Shown here: positions 1 through 7,786 of the stretch, in pieces
Layout: every line of letters begins with the position of its first letter
Numbering within the stretch: position 1 is the stretch's first letter
NCBI RefSeq assembly: GCF_000473325.1
Contig: NZ_KI421513.1
Span: 735,217-799,216, forward strand
Length of the DNA stretch: 64,000 nucleotides
Origin: Leisingera caerulea DSM 24564
GTDB lineage: Bacteria > Pseudomonadota > Alphaproteobacteria > Rhodobacterales > Rhodobacteraceae
Direction of reading: 5' to 3'
Made by a program: the position numbers and the translations under genes
Notes under the pieces: generated by a model
Told to the model about the DNA's origin: nothing
Database searches by the model: none
The model's input: the letters and a program-made list of their open reading frames with translations, nothing else

Positions 1-621
1 CTCCTGCACATCGACGAAGTGGTCTGCGGCGTCGGCCGTACCGGCAGTTGGTTCGGCTACCAGCAGTACGGTATCAAGCCCGATTTCGTGACCATGGCCA
101 AGGGCGTCGCCTCCGGCTATGCGGCGATTGCCTGCATGGTCACCACCGAGGAAGTCTTTGAAATGTTCAAGGACGACGCGGGCGATCCGATGAACTACTT
201 CCGCGACATCTCCACCTTCGGCGGCTGCACCGCAGGCCCGGCGGCGGCGCTCGAAAACATGCGCATCATCGAGGAAGAAGGCCTGCTGGAAAACACCGTG
301 GCCATGGGCGAGCGGATGCTGAACAACCTGCGCGCGCTGCAGGAAAAGCACGCTGTGATCGGCGATGTGCGCGGCAAGGGCCTGTTCCTGGGAGCCGAGC
401 TGGTCGCAGACCGTGACAGCAAGGAGCCGGTGGACGAGAAGCTGGCCCAGCAGGTGGTCGCGGAATGCGGCGCACAGGGCGTGATCATCGGTGTGACCAA
501 CCGCTCATTGCCGGGCCGCAACAACACCCTGTGCTTCAGCCCGGCGCTGATCGCCACTGCCGACGACATCGACCAGATCTGCGACGCGGTCGACAAGGCC
601 CTGACCAAAGTATTCGGCTGA
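1..621 (+). CDS. tpa: Taurine:pyruvate aminotransferase, C-terminal part (5' end outside window)
   Basis: This is the last ~206 residues of a class III, PLP-dependent aminotransferase; the reading frame is open from base 1. The visible part has the family signature HIDEVVCGVGRTG and the T-M-A-K-G motif whose lysine (codon 100-102) would bind PLP. Taurine:pyruvate aminotransferase moves the amino group of taurine to pyruvate, giving sulfoacetaldehyde and alanine in the cytoplasm. The specific assignment rests on overall resemblance to roseobacter Tpa and on nearby tauR and xsc, whose product acts on sulfoacetaldehyde. A good terminator follows, so the gene ends its transcript. Another omega-amino-acid:pyruvate aminotransferase is possible but less likely in this context. 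Confidence 0.88.
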   Translation, partial: LLHIDEVVCGVGRTGSWFGYQQYGIKPDFVTMAKGVASGYAAIACMVTTEEVFEMFKDDAGDPMNYFRDISTFGGCTAGPAAALENMRIIEEEGLLENTVAMGERMLNNLRALQEKHAVIGDVRGKGLFLGAELVADRDSKEPVDEKLAQQVVAECGAQGVIIGVTNRSLPGRNNTLCFSPALIATADDIDQICDAVDKALTKVFG

Positions 622-648
622 CACCTCTCCCTGTTGGACGATTTGACT

Positions 649-677
649 GCGCCCCGGACTTTCCGGGGCGCTTTTTT
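649..677 (+). terminator. Rho-independent terminator after tpa
   Basis: A perfect 9-bp GC-rich stem (GCGCCCCGG at 649-657 with CCGGGGCGC at 663-671, loop ACTTT) is followed by six T residues at 672-677. It lies 28 bases after the tpa stop codon. Confidence 0.85.
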
Positions 678-695
678 GTCAGAAGGCACCCCCGT

Positions 696-1451
696 TTAGG
701 CCAGCCGCACGGCCACTCCGCCGTCCACCGCCAACGGCGCCCCGGTCACAAAGCTGGCGCGGTCCGACAAAAGGAACAGCGCCGCCTGGGCGATTTCCTT
801 CGGAGCGGCCATCCGTTTCATCGGGTGCAGCCTGGCGATCATACGGTGGGCCTCAGGATCGTCGCCTGCCATTGCTGTTTTGGTTCCGCCCGGCAGCAGG
901 GCATTCACCCGGATGCCGTCTGCCGCAAGGTCTGAGGCGAGCGATTGGACCAGCCCGGCCAGCCCGGCCTTTGACGCTGCATAAGCCCCCATGCCCGGCA
1001 TTCCGCCGTTGCTGATACCGACAAAGGATCCGGTAAAGACCAGCGATCCGCCGCCCCGCTCTTTCAGGGCCGGAATTTGCGCCCTGGCACAGTAGAAAGC
1101 GCCAGTCAGATTGGTTGCAATCACTGCACTCCAATTGGCGGCGTCCATTTGCTCCACCGGCACCGTTTCGCCCATCATACCCGCGTTGTTGAAAGCACCG
1201 TCCAGCCCGCCAAACTCTTCGGCCGCTAGCGCCACCAACGCCTGTGAATAGGCCTCGCTGGTGACATCACCAGCCAGAAAGGCTGCTTTGCCGCCGCTTT
1301 GCCTGATCTGCCCCGCAAGGGTTTCCAGTTCAGCCTGCCGCCGGGCCCCTAGCACGACATTGGCCCCATCTTCTGCAAACAGCAGCGCCGCGGCGGCGCC
1401 GATGCCGCTACTGGCGCCGGTAATGATCAGTGTCTTGTTCTGAAGTTCCAT
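696..1451 (-). CDS. Short-chain dehydrogenase/reductase (SDR) family oxidoreductase
   Basis: A classical SDR of 251 aa. It shows the Rossmann dinucleotide-binding motif TGASSGIG (residues 11-18), NNAG (88-91), a catalytic serine in the TGS triplet (S142) and the YxxxK pair Y157/K161. The reading frame is open further upstream, but the ATG at 1451 has AGGAGG eight bases before it and starts exactly at the SDR fold (MELQNKTLIITG). An in-frame ATG at 1457 is too close to that ribosome site. The substrate cannot be told from sequence. The gene is convergent with tpa, and nothing ties it to taurine metabolism apart from its position. Confidence 0.85.
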   Translation of the reverse strand: MELQNKTLIITGASSGIGAAAALLFAEDGANVVLGARRQAELETLAGQIRQSGGKAAFLAGDVTSEAYSQALVALAAEEFGGLDGAFNNAGMMGETVPVEQMDAANWSAVIATNLTGAFYCARAQIPALKERGGGSLVFTGSFVGISNGGMPGMGAYAASKAGLAGLVQSLASDLAADGIRVNALLPGGTKTAMAGDDPEAHRMIARLHPMKRMAAPKEIAQAALFLLSDRASFVTGAPLAVDGGVAVRLA

Positions 1452-1860
1452 CGTCATAGCCTCCTTTGATTGGATGGCATTGAACAAAGCGCCGCGCACT
1501 CCTCCGCTCGACCCGTTTCCTGCGCTTGCCGCTTCGGGCAGGCCCTTTACCGCAAGAAACGGGTCAAACACTGGAAACGAACAGCTGTCGGGGTCAAGGA
1601 GGCCGCAGGTTCCGCCGTCAGGCGCCAGGCTTCGCCTGTTTGCGAGCGAAACGTCCCCCGGACCGTTTCCGGGAAGCCCGCTCATCCTTGACGCGCCTTC
1701 AAAACACAATCGGGATTGGCATCTGAGGGGCAGTCCTGCGTTTCAGAGCCTTCTCGGCAAAACAGACGGCGCCGCGCGTCAGCGCGGCGCCGGGCCCAAC
1801 GGGAGCGGGGCATTCTTCGATTGATATCTGACGGGCGGGAGCCCCCGCCGCCAAACAGCT
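1452..1860. other. 409-base intergenic stretch (SDR upstream region and repeat)
   Basis: This stretch separates the SDR start from the permease stop. It must hold the SDR promoter on the minus strand, though no clear -35/-10 pair was seen. The half next to the permease (1768-1849) is a copy of the composite palindromic repeat listed separately. Open frames here look like high-GC chance frames. Confidence 0.6.
1768..1849 (+). repeat. Composite palindromic repeat, copy 1
   Basis: A perfect 10-bp stem (GGCGCCGCGC 1768-1777 and GCGCGGCGCC 1782-1791, loop GTCA) is followed by GGGCCCAACGGGAGCGGGG, a GATTGAT segment and GGGCGGGAGCC (from 1833). Similar modules in the same order occur at 5016, 21868, 28209 (reverse), 37300 (reverse) and 39258. 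The GGGCGGGAGCC end lies 11 bases after the stop codon of the minus-strand permease gene. Confidence 0.75.
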
Positions 1861-2892
1861 TCAGATCAGCTGAAAAAGATTGCCCGACAGGATCGCACCG
1901 CTCACCCCCAATCCCAGATAGGCGGCAAAGACCCGCGGCTTGACCAGCGACCAGACCGCAGCCATGGCAGGAATTGAGCTGACCGCCCCGGCCACCATGA
2001 AGGCCATGGCCGCGCCTGCGCTCATACCCTGCTCCATCAGCCCCGCCAGCAGCGGCGGCGCGACATAGGAGTTGAGGTAAGCCGGCATTCCCACCAGCGC
2101 CGCGGTGGCGATCGGCAGCACACCCTCGCCGCCCACCAGACCGGCGATCACACCGGCCGGCACGTAGTGGACCAGAAGCGATTCCAGCACATAGGCCAGC
2201 GCCAGCCATTTCAGCAGGAAAAGACCGTTGGAGACGAACTCCTCGCGGAACTTCACCCTGCGCCCGTCCTCGTTCCAGAAGCGCCAGTTCGGCTTGGCGT
2301 CCGGCTTGGGCCCGCCGCAGCCGCAGCAGCTTTGGCTTTGCTGCTTGCGCAGCGGGTTTGCAAAGGCCCCCCGCCCCCGCAGCAGTTTGATGGCAAAGCC
2401 GCCGAACAGCCCCAGGGCCACCGCCGCCACCGCCTTGCCAATGGCAAAGGGCCAGCCCAGCGCGCCCGCGGTAATCAGCAGTGTCGGCGGGTCAATGAGC
2501 GGCGAGGACAGCCAGAACGCCATCACCGCCGAAAGCGGCGCGCCGAGCGCCAGAAGGCCGGCAATGAACGGAATCACCTCGCAGGAGCAGAATGGCGCCA
2601 GCCCGCCGAACAGCGCCGCCAGCAGGATCATGCGCGTCTCCCGCCCCTCGAAGGCGCGCGCTACCATCGCCTCGGCCCCCGTCGCCTTGAGATAGGCCAG
2701 CAGCAGGACCGCAAACAGGATGTACCGCGCGGTGCTGCCCAGTGCGGACAGGGTGAACTCAACGACAGAGCGGAAACTGCCCGGATCAAGAACCGCTGCA
2801 CCCGCCAGCAGGGCAACGCTCAGCGCCCAGGGTGTTTTCAGACAGCTGCCAAGCGTTTTCGCCTTGCCGGGGTTTTGTGCCAGTTCAACCAT
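1861..2892 (-). CDS. DUF318/YraQ-type permease (ArsP-like)
   Basis: An integral membrane protein of 343 aa with about eight to nine hydrophobic segments, matching the DUF318 (UPF0718) permease family that includes the methylarsenite exporter ArsP. The family motif P-F-C-S-C-E-V-I-P occupies residues 100-108 (C102, C104). A cytoplasmic loop carries a cysteine cluster, SCCGCGG near 188-194, that could bind a soft metal or metalloid. The start at 2892 overlaps the end of the upstream ArsR gene by eight bases (ATGGTTGA), so the two are translationally coupled. The ArsR partner makes metalloid or thiophilic-metal export likely, but the substrate is inferred. Confidence 0.82.
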   Translation of the reverse strand: MVELAQNPGKAKTLGSCLKTPWALSVALLAGAAVLDPGSFRSVVEFTLSALGSTARYILFAVLLLAYLKATGAEAMVARAFEGRETRMILLAALFGGLAPFCSCEVIPFIAGLLALGAPLSAVMAFWLSSPLIDPPTLLITAGALGWPFAIGKAVAAVALGLFGGFAIKLLRGRGAFANPLRKQQSQSCCGCGGPKPDAKPNWRFWNEDGRRVKFREEFVSNGLFLLKWLALAYVLESLLVHYVPAGVIAGLVGGEGVLPIATAALVGMPAYLNSYVAPPLLAGLMEQGMSAGAAMAFMVAGAVSSIPAMAAVWSLVKPRVFAAYLGLGVSGAILSGNLFQLI

Positions 2893-3196
2893 GGTTTGCC
2901 GCCTTCTTGCCCGCATCCGCGCAGCATTCGCTGAGGATGAAACCGGCCAATGCCTCCAGCCGGGAAAATTCGGCCCGGTTGATTGTCGACCGCCCCACCC
3001 GCTCCTGCGCCACCACACCGGCACCGGTGAGGAATTTCAAATGATGCGCCAGGGTTGAGGGCGCGATGCCGGTGCGCTCCTGGATGTCCCCGACCGTCAG
3101 CCCGGCCTCGCCCGCCCGGATCAGGCAGCGCAGCACCTGCAGCCGCGCCTCCGATCCCATCGCGGCAAAGCCCTGTGCGGCTTCTTCCCATTGCAT
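2885..3196 (-). CDS. ArsR-family metal(loid)-responsive repressor
   Basis: A 103-aa winged-helix ArsR/SmtB protein with the recognition helix in the segment IAPSTLAHHLKFL (about 45-56). A vicinal cysteine pair sits near the C-terminus (C91-C92, in LSECCADAG), with another cysteine at 24. A C-terminal Cys-Cys pair is used for As(III) sensing in atypical ArsR proteins such as that of Acidithiobacillus ferrooxidans, so metalloid sensing is a reasonable inference. The ATG at 3196 has GGAG eight bases upstream; an upstream extension of the frame lacks such a site. It is the first gene of a two-gene unit with the permease and faces away from tauR. Confidence 0.86.
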   Translation of the reverse strand: MQWEEAAQGFAAMGSEARLQVLRCLIRAGEAGLTVGDIQERTGIAPSTLAHHLKFLTGAGVVAQERVGRSTINRAEFSRLEALAGFILSECCADAGKKAANHG

Positions 3197-3220
3197 GACG
3201 TCAACTCCACTTGATTCGAC

Positions 3221-3232
3221 AAAACTAGTTTT
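3221..3232. promoter_or_regulatory. Candidate ArsR operator palindrome
   Basis: AAAACTAGTTTT is a perfect 12-bp palindrome 25 bases upstream of the arsR start codon, in an AT-rich patch of otherwise GC-rich DNA. Position and symmetry fit an autoregulatory operator for the dimeric repressor. The assignment is inferred. Confidence 0.5.
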
Positions 3233-3345
3233 ATGGTTTCTTTGGTCGCCTTTCAAGAGCGCTGCGTTTTGCCCGAACCAATATCTGCCAGCCGCCGGTT
3301 GCGGCCCGGCTTTTGAAACCAGAGCAAGGCGCAGATTCCTCCAAA

Positions 3346-3383
3346 CTGGCCCTAAGTCCAGATTGCGCAGCGTTTAAGTCCAC
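3346..3383. promoter_or_regulatory. Candidate TauR boxes upstream of tauR
   Basis: The TauR site reported for Rhodobacter capsulatus is a direct repeat of CTGGAC(C/T)TAA. Here the minus strand has GTGGACTTAA (3374-3383) and CTGGACTTAG (3352-3361), each with one mismatch, 22 bp apart. An overlapping plus-strand copy CTGGCCCTAA lies at 3346-3355. The sites end 15 bases before the tauR start, which would suit autorepression. Confidence 0.65.
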
Positions 3384-3398
3384 CCTAAGGTGGCGCGC

Positions 3399-4859
3399 AT
3401 GGCCATCTCCGTTGACACGTTCTTTCTGAACCCGGACGCCCAGGGCACCCTGCAGGCGCAGATCCAGGAAATGATTGCTGAGGGCATTCTGTCCGGCCGG
3501 TTCCGGGTCGGGGAGAAGCTGCCGTCCTCGCGCAAGCTGGCGGCGCATCTTGGCATCAGCCGGATCACCGTGACGCTGGCCTATACAGAACTTCTGGCCA
3601 ATGACTACCTCACCTCGCGCGGGCGGTCGGGGTATTTCGTGTCAGAAAACGCCCCGGTGCCGCCCTCCTATACGCCGCAGCAGAAGGCCGGCGATGCGAT
3701 GGACTGGGACAAGGTGCTGGCGCGCAGCTTTACCGGCGGCGACACACCGCGCAAACCCCAGGACTGGCGCGACTACCGCTATCCGTTCATTTACGGGCAG
3801 GCGGATGCGTCGCTGTTCGACCACGCCAACTGGCGGCTGTGCGCACTCAGGGCGCTGGGGCAGAAAGATTTCGCGGCGCTTGCCAACGACTACTTCGACC
3901 AGGATGACCCGCTCTTGATCGAATACATCGCCCGCCACACGCTGCCGCGGCGCGGCATCACCGCGCGGCCGGAAGAGATCCTGATCACGCTCGGGGCCCA
4001 GAATGCGCTGTGGATCACCTCCCAGCTGCTGCTGAACCGCAAGCGCCGCGCCACGGTGGAGGACCCGGCCTATTACACCCTGCGCGACCAAGTGGTGCAG
4101 ACCCGCTGCCAACTGGATTGCATCCCGGTGGATGAGGGGGGCCTGCCGCCCGAAATGATACCGGAAGGCACTGATGTGATCTTCTGTACCCCCAGTCATC
4201 AGAGCCCGACCACCTTCACCATGCCGATGGAGCGCCGCAAAGAGCTGCTTCGGCGGGCCAGCAGCATCGACGCAGTGATTGTCGAGGATGACTACGAGTT
4301 TGAAATGTCGTTCCTTGGCGCCCCCTCGCCGTCGCTGAAATCGCTCGATACCGAGGGCCGGGTGATCTATGCCGGCAGCTTTTCCAAGTCGCTGTTTCCC
4401 GGGCTGCGCCTGGGCTATCTGGTTGGATCGGAACCGTTTATCCGCCAGGCAAGGGCCTTGCGCGCAAGCGTACTGCGGCATCCCCCGGGCCACGTTCAGC
4501 GCACGGTGGCCTATTTCCTGTCGCTGGGCCATTATGATGCACAGATCCGCCGGACCGCCAAGGTGCTGCATGACCGCCGCGCGGTGATCGAGGACGCCAT
4601 CCGCAAGCACGGGCTGGAGATTGCAGGCGTCGGCGGCTATGGCGGCTCCGCCCTGTGGATGCGCGCGCCGGAGACGGCGGATACTTCGGCTGTAGCCCAG
4701 CGGCTGAAGGAAAAGAGTGTTCTCATCGAACCCGGCGCGCCGTTCTTTGCGGCAGGGAACCGCAAGCAGAACTACTACCGGCTGGGGTATTCCTCAATCC
4801 CCGCCACCCGGATCGAACCTGGTCTCGCGCTGCTTGCCCAGGCGCTGAAGCAGGGCTGA
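3399..4859 (+). CDS. tauR: MocR-type (GntR/aminotransferase) regulator of taurine use, TauR
   Basis: A 486-aa MocR-subfamily regulator. Residues ~15-80 form a GntR winged helix (KLPSSRKLAAHLGISRITVT), and from ~110 to the end is a class I aminotransferase-like domain with the PLP lysine at K330 in SFSKSLFPG. These proteins sense an amine and PLP. TauR of Rhodobacter capsulatus activates tpa and related genes in the presence of taurine. ATG 3399 is preceded by AAGG and sits at the start of the homologous region; a GTG nine bases upstream is also in frame. It lies between tpa and xsc, and candidate TauR boxes are found before it and before xsc. Confidence 0.9.
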   Translation: MAISVDTFFLNPDAQGTLQAQIQEMIAEGILSGRFRVGEKLPSSRKLAAHLGISRITVTLAYTELLANDYLTSRGRSGYFVSENAPVPPSYTPQQKAGDAMDWDKVLARSFTGGDTPRKPQDWRDYRYPFIYGQADASLFDHANWRLCALRALGQKDFAALANDYFDQDDPLLIEYIARHTLPRRGITARPEEILITLGAQNALWITSQLLLNRKRRATVEDPAYYTLRDQVVQTRCQLDCIPVDEGGLPPEMIPEGTDVIFCTPSHQSPTTFTMPMERRKELLRRASSIDAVIVEDDYEFEMSFLGAPSPSLKSLDTEGRVIYAGSFSKSLFPGLRLGYLVGSEPFIRQARALRASVLRHPPGHVQRTVAYFLSLGHYDAQIRRTAKVLHDRRAVIEDAIRKHGLEIAGVGGYGGSALWMRAPETADTSAVAQRLKEKSVLIEPGAPFFAAGNRKQNYYRLGYSSIPATRIEPGLALLAQALKQG

Positions 4860-5015
4860 GCCCCGCACGCGTCCGGGCGGCTTTCGCGCCCGCGCAGGCA
4901 CCGGCGGTGCCACAGGCTGGCGGTCTTGGGTCCGGCGCCGCGCTTGACGGCACGGCGCGGGCCGGCCGAATTGCGCGGACAGGGGTGGATTGCAGCACCC
5001 GGCGCCGCGGGTGCC

Positions 5016-5094
5016 CGCCGCCCGGCACGGGCGGCGCCGGGCCCAACGGGCACAGCTCATCCTGCGGATGAGCGAAGCCGGGCGGTAGAGCCCC
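5016..5094 (+). repeat. Composite palindromic repeat, copy 2
   Basis: A perfect 9-bp stem (CGCCGCCCG 5016-5024 with CGGGCGGCG 5028-5036, loop GCA) is followed by GCCGGGCCCAACGGG, a small hairpin GCTCATCC/GGATGAGC and CCGGGCGGTAGAGCCCC. The module order is as in the other copies. Unlike most copies it lies in a promoter region, ending two bases before the first TauR box. Confidence 0.7.
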
Positions 5095-5095
5095 A

Positions 5096-5128
5096 CTGGT
5101 CTTAACCGGCCGGAAAAACTGGCCCTAA
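5096..5128 (+). promoter_or_regulatory. Candidate TauR boxes upstream of xsc
   Basis: Two direct copies of the TauR motif, CTGGTCTTAA (5096-5105) and CTGGCCCTAA (5119-5128), are spaced 23 bp apart on the plus strand. Each has one mismatch to CTGGAC(C/T)TAA. They lie 88-120 bases before the xsc start, suitable for activation of the operon. Confidence 0.65.
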
Positions 5129-5215
5129 CCCGGCCCTCCGCCGCCCCCTAAACCAGAGTCAATTCCCGGCCTCCGCGCCCGGAGGAATTCCGCGTCTCAC
5201 TCAGGAGAACCCGCC

Positions 5216-6991
5216 ATGAAAATGACCACCGAAGAAGCCTTTGTCAAAACGCTGCAGATGCATGGCATCCAGCACGCGTTCGGCATCATCGGCTCTGCAA
5301 TGATGCCGATTTCGGACATCTTCCCCGCCGCAGGCATCACTTTCTGGGACTGTGCCCACGAAGGCTCCGGCGGCATGATGGCTGACGGCTACACCCGCGC
5401 CACTGGCAAGATGTCGATGATGATCGCCCAGAACGGCCCCGGCATCACCAACTTTGTGACCGCCGTCAAAACCGCCTACTGGAATCACACCCCGCTGCTG
5501 CTGGTCACCCCGCAGGCGGCCAACAAGACCATCGGCCAGGGCGGCTTCCAGGAAATGGAGCAGATGCGCATGTTCGCCGACTGCGTCTGCTACCAGGAAG
5601 AAGTGCGCGACCCGTCCCGCGTAGCCGAAGTTCTGAACCGGGTGATCATGAACGCCAAGCGCGCCTCCGCGCCGGCCCAGCTGAACATCCCGCGGGACAT
5701 GTGGACCCAGGTGATCGACATCGAACTGCCCGCCATCGTCGAGTTCGAACGCCCCTCCGGCGGCGAGACCGCCGTTGCCGAAGCGGCCAAACTGCTCTCT
5801 GAGGCCAGGAACCCGGTGATCCTGAACGGTGCCGGCGTTGTTCTGTCCAAAGGCGGCATTGAAGCGTCCAAGGATTTGGCCGAGCGCCTGGACGCCCCGG
5901 TTTGCGTTGGCTACCAGCACAATGACGCCTTCCCCGGCTCGCACCCGCTGTTTGCAGGCCCGCTGGGCTATAACGGCTCCAAGGCCGGCATGGAGCTGAT
6001 CAAGGACGCCGATGTGGTGCTGTGCCTCGGCACCCGCCTGAATCCGTTCTCCACCCTGCCGGGCTACGGCATGGAGTACTGGCCGGCCAACGCCAAAATC
6101 ATCCAGGTCGACATCAACCCGGACCGCATCGGCCTGACCAAGAAAGTTTCCGTCGGCATCATCGGCGACGCCGCCAAGGTGGCGCAGGGCATCCTGGCAC
6201 AGCTGTCTGATACCGCAGGCGACGAGGGCCGCGCCGAGCGCAAGAACCGGATCGCCGAAACCAAATCCCGCTGGGCGCAGCAACTGACCGAGATGACCCA
6301 CGAGGACGACGACCCGGGCACCACCTGGAACGAGCGCGCCCGTGCAGACAAGCCGGACTGGATGAGCCCCCGTATGGCATGGCGCGCCATTCAAGCGGCG
6401 CTGCCGAAAGAGGCGATCATCTCCTCCGACATCGGCAACAACTGCGCCATCGGCAACGCCTACCCGTCTTTCGAGGCAGGCCGCAAGTACCTGGCCCCCG
6501 GCCTGTTCGGCCCCTGCGGCTATGGCCTGCCGGCGGTTGTCGGCGCCAAGATCGGCAACCCGGACACCCCGGTCGTGGGCTTCTCCGGCGACGGCGCATT
6601 CGGCATCGCGGTGAACGAGCTGACCGCCATCGGCCGCGGCGAGTGGCCCGCCGTCACTCAGATCGTTTTCCGCAACTACCAGTGGGGCGCGGAAAAGCGG
6701 AACTCCACCCTGTGGTTCGATGACAACTTTGTCGGCACCGAGCTGGATCAGCAGGTCTCCTATGCTGGTATCGCCCAGGCCTGCGGCCTTAAGGGCGTGG
6801 TTGCCCGCACCATGGACGAACTGACCTCGGCGCTGGCGCAGGCAATCGAAGACCAGAAGAACGGCACCACCACCCTGATCGAAGCGATGATCAACCAGGA
6901 GCTGGGCGAGCCGTTCCGCCGGGACGCCATGAAGAAGCCGGTCCGCGTGGCAGGCATCGACAAGGCGGACATGCGCGAACAGCAGGTCTGA
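5216..6991 (+). CDS. xsc: Sulfoacetaldehyde acetyltransferase
   Basis: A 591-aa thiamine-diphosphate enzyme that cleaves sulfoacetaldehyde with phosphate to acetyl phosphate and sulfite. It has the three-domain architecture of the acetolactate synthase family: an N-terminal PYR domain with the catalytic glutamate region AHEGSGGMMADGYTR, a central domain, and a C-terminal TPP domain with GDG at 458-460 followed by an asparagine. The length is that of known Xsc proteins. The start has AGGAG eight bases upstream. It is the first gene of an operon with tauE-like, pta, yeiH-like and soeABC, and is preceded by TauR-like boxes. Confidence 0.95.
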   Translation: MKMTTEEAFVKTLQMHGIQHAFGIIGSAMMPISDIFPAAGITFWDCAHEGSGGMMADGYTRATGKMSMMIAQNGPGITNFVTAVKTAYWNHTPLLLVTPQAANKTIGQGGFQEMEQMRMFADCVCYQEEVRDPSRVAEVLNRVIMNAKRASAPAQLNIPRDMWTQVIDIELPAIVEFERPSGGETAVAEAAKLLSEARNPVILNGAGVVLSKGGIEASKDLAERLDAPVCVGYQHNDAFPGSHPLFAGPLGYNGSKAGMELIKDADVVLCLGTRLNPFSTLPGYGMEYWPANAKIIQVDINPDRIGLTKKVSVGIIGDAAKVAQGILAQLSDTAGDEGRAERKNRIAETKSRWAQQLTEMTHEDDDPGTTWNERARADKPDWMSPRMAWRAIQAALPKEAIISSDIGNNCAIGNAYPSFEAGRKYLAPGLFGPCGYGLPAVVGAKIGNPDTPVVGFSGDGAFGIAVNELTAIGRGEWPAVTQIVFRNYQWGAEKRNSTLWFDDNFVGTELDQQVSYAGIAQACGLKGVVARTMDELTSALAQAIEDQKNGTTTLIEAMINQELGEPFRRDAMKKPVRVAGIDKADMREQQV

Positions 6992-6996
6992 CGCAC

Positions 6997-7743
6997 GTGC
7001 CCCTGCCCTTTGACCTCTCGATGGGCCAGGGGGCCTACCTGGCCGCCGCGTTGTTCGCGGCGGCCTTGATCCGGGGCTTTTCCGGCTTCGGGTTCTCCGC
7101 CATCTTCATCATCCTGGCGGCGCTGACCACCAATCCGCTGCCGCTGATCCCGGTGGTGTTTTCCTGCGAAATCGCCATGACTGCCTTTCAGGCCAAAGGT
7201 ATCCGCCCGCATATCGACTGGCACAGGGCCATTGCCCTGCTGGGCGGGGCCGCCATCGCCACCGTTCCCGCCATCGCCATCATGGCGCGGCTGGGCGAAC
7301 AGGAAGCGCGGCTGGCGATCTCCAGCCTGATCCTGGTGCTGAGCCTGGTGCTGCTGAGCGGCTGGCAGCTGGCGCGCCCGGTCGGGCGCAACGGCAATGT
7401 GGGCGTGGGAGCCATTGCAGGCATCGCCAACAGCGCCGGTGTCGGCGGCCTGCCGGTGGCGGCCTTCCTGACCGCGCAACCGGTGCCGCCCGCGGTGTTC
7501 CGCGCCACTATGATCGTGTTCCTGACCGGCATCGACGTGATGGCGCTGCCAGTGATGGCCGCAAACGGGCTGGTCGGGCCGGAAACCCTGACCGGCATCC
7601 TGCTGGCCTTTCCCATTCTGGGCCTCGGCATCTGGGCCGGGTCTCATGGCTTCCAGGCAGTCTCCCAAAGGCTGTTCCGCCGCGCGGTGGTGCTGATGCT
7701 GACCGCGCTGTCGCTGCTCAATATCGCACGGCTGGCGTTCTGA
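6997..7743 (+). CDS. tauE: TauE/SafE-family sulfite or sulfonate exporter
   Basis: A 248-aa polytopic membrane protein with about seven to eight hydrophobic segments, of the TauE/SafE (UPF0721) family. It includes the family-typical start ALIRGFSGFGFSAIF and a glycine-rich repeat near the middle (AIAGIANSAGVGGLPVA). TauE of Cupriavidus necator is proposed to export sulfite or sulfoacetate formed during taurine breakdown. The GTG start lies five bases after the xsc stop, so it is co-translated. Removing sulfite made by Xsc is the most natural role here; the exact substrate is inferred. Confidence 0.82.
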   Translation: MPLPFDLSMGQGAYLAAALFAAALIRGFSGFGFSAIFIILAALTTNPLPLIPVVFSCEIAMTAFQAKGIRPHIDWHRAIALLGGAAIATVPAIAIMARLGEQEARLAISSLILVLSLVLLSGWQLARPVGRNGNVGVGAIAGIANSAGVGGLPVAAFLTAQPVPPAVFRATMIVFLTGIDVMALPVMAANGLVGPETLTGILLAFPILGLGIWAGSHGFQAVSQRLFRRAVVLMLTALSLLNIARLAF

Positions 7744-7786
7744 CCGCCCGCCCTGTCCCGAAACCGCTGTTACAGGACGCACGCCC

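Larger units (their letters stand above)
4860..5215. other. 356-base intergenic region between tauR and xsc
   Basis: The first ~150 bases are GC-rich and hold several short inverted repeats. Then come a copy of the composite repeat (5016-5094), two TauR-box-like sites (5096-5128), and the xsc leader with AGGAG at 5203-5207. The promoter of the xsc-soeC operon must be between about 5096 and 5200. Confidence 0.7.

Noticed and set aside
5201..6394. A 397-codon open frame on the minus strand across xsc
   Set aside because: It is fully antisense to the clear xsc gene, has a composition typical of mirror frames in GC-rich DNA (Gly/Ala/His/Asp-rich), and matches no family.
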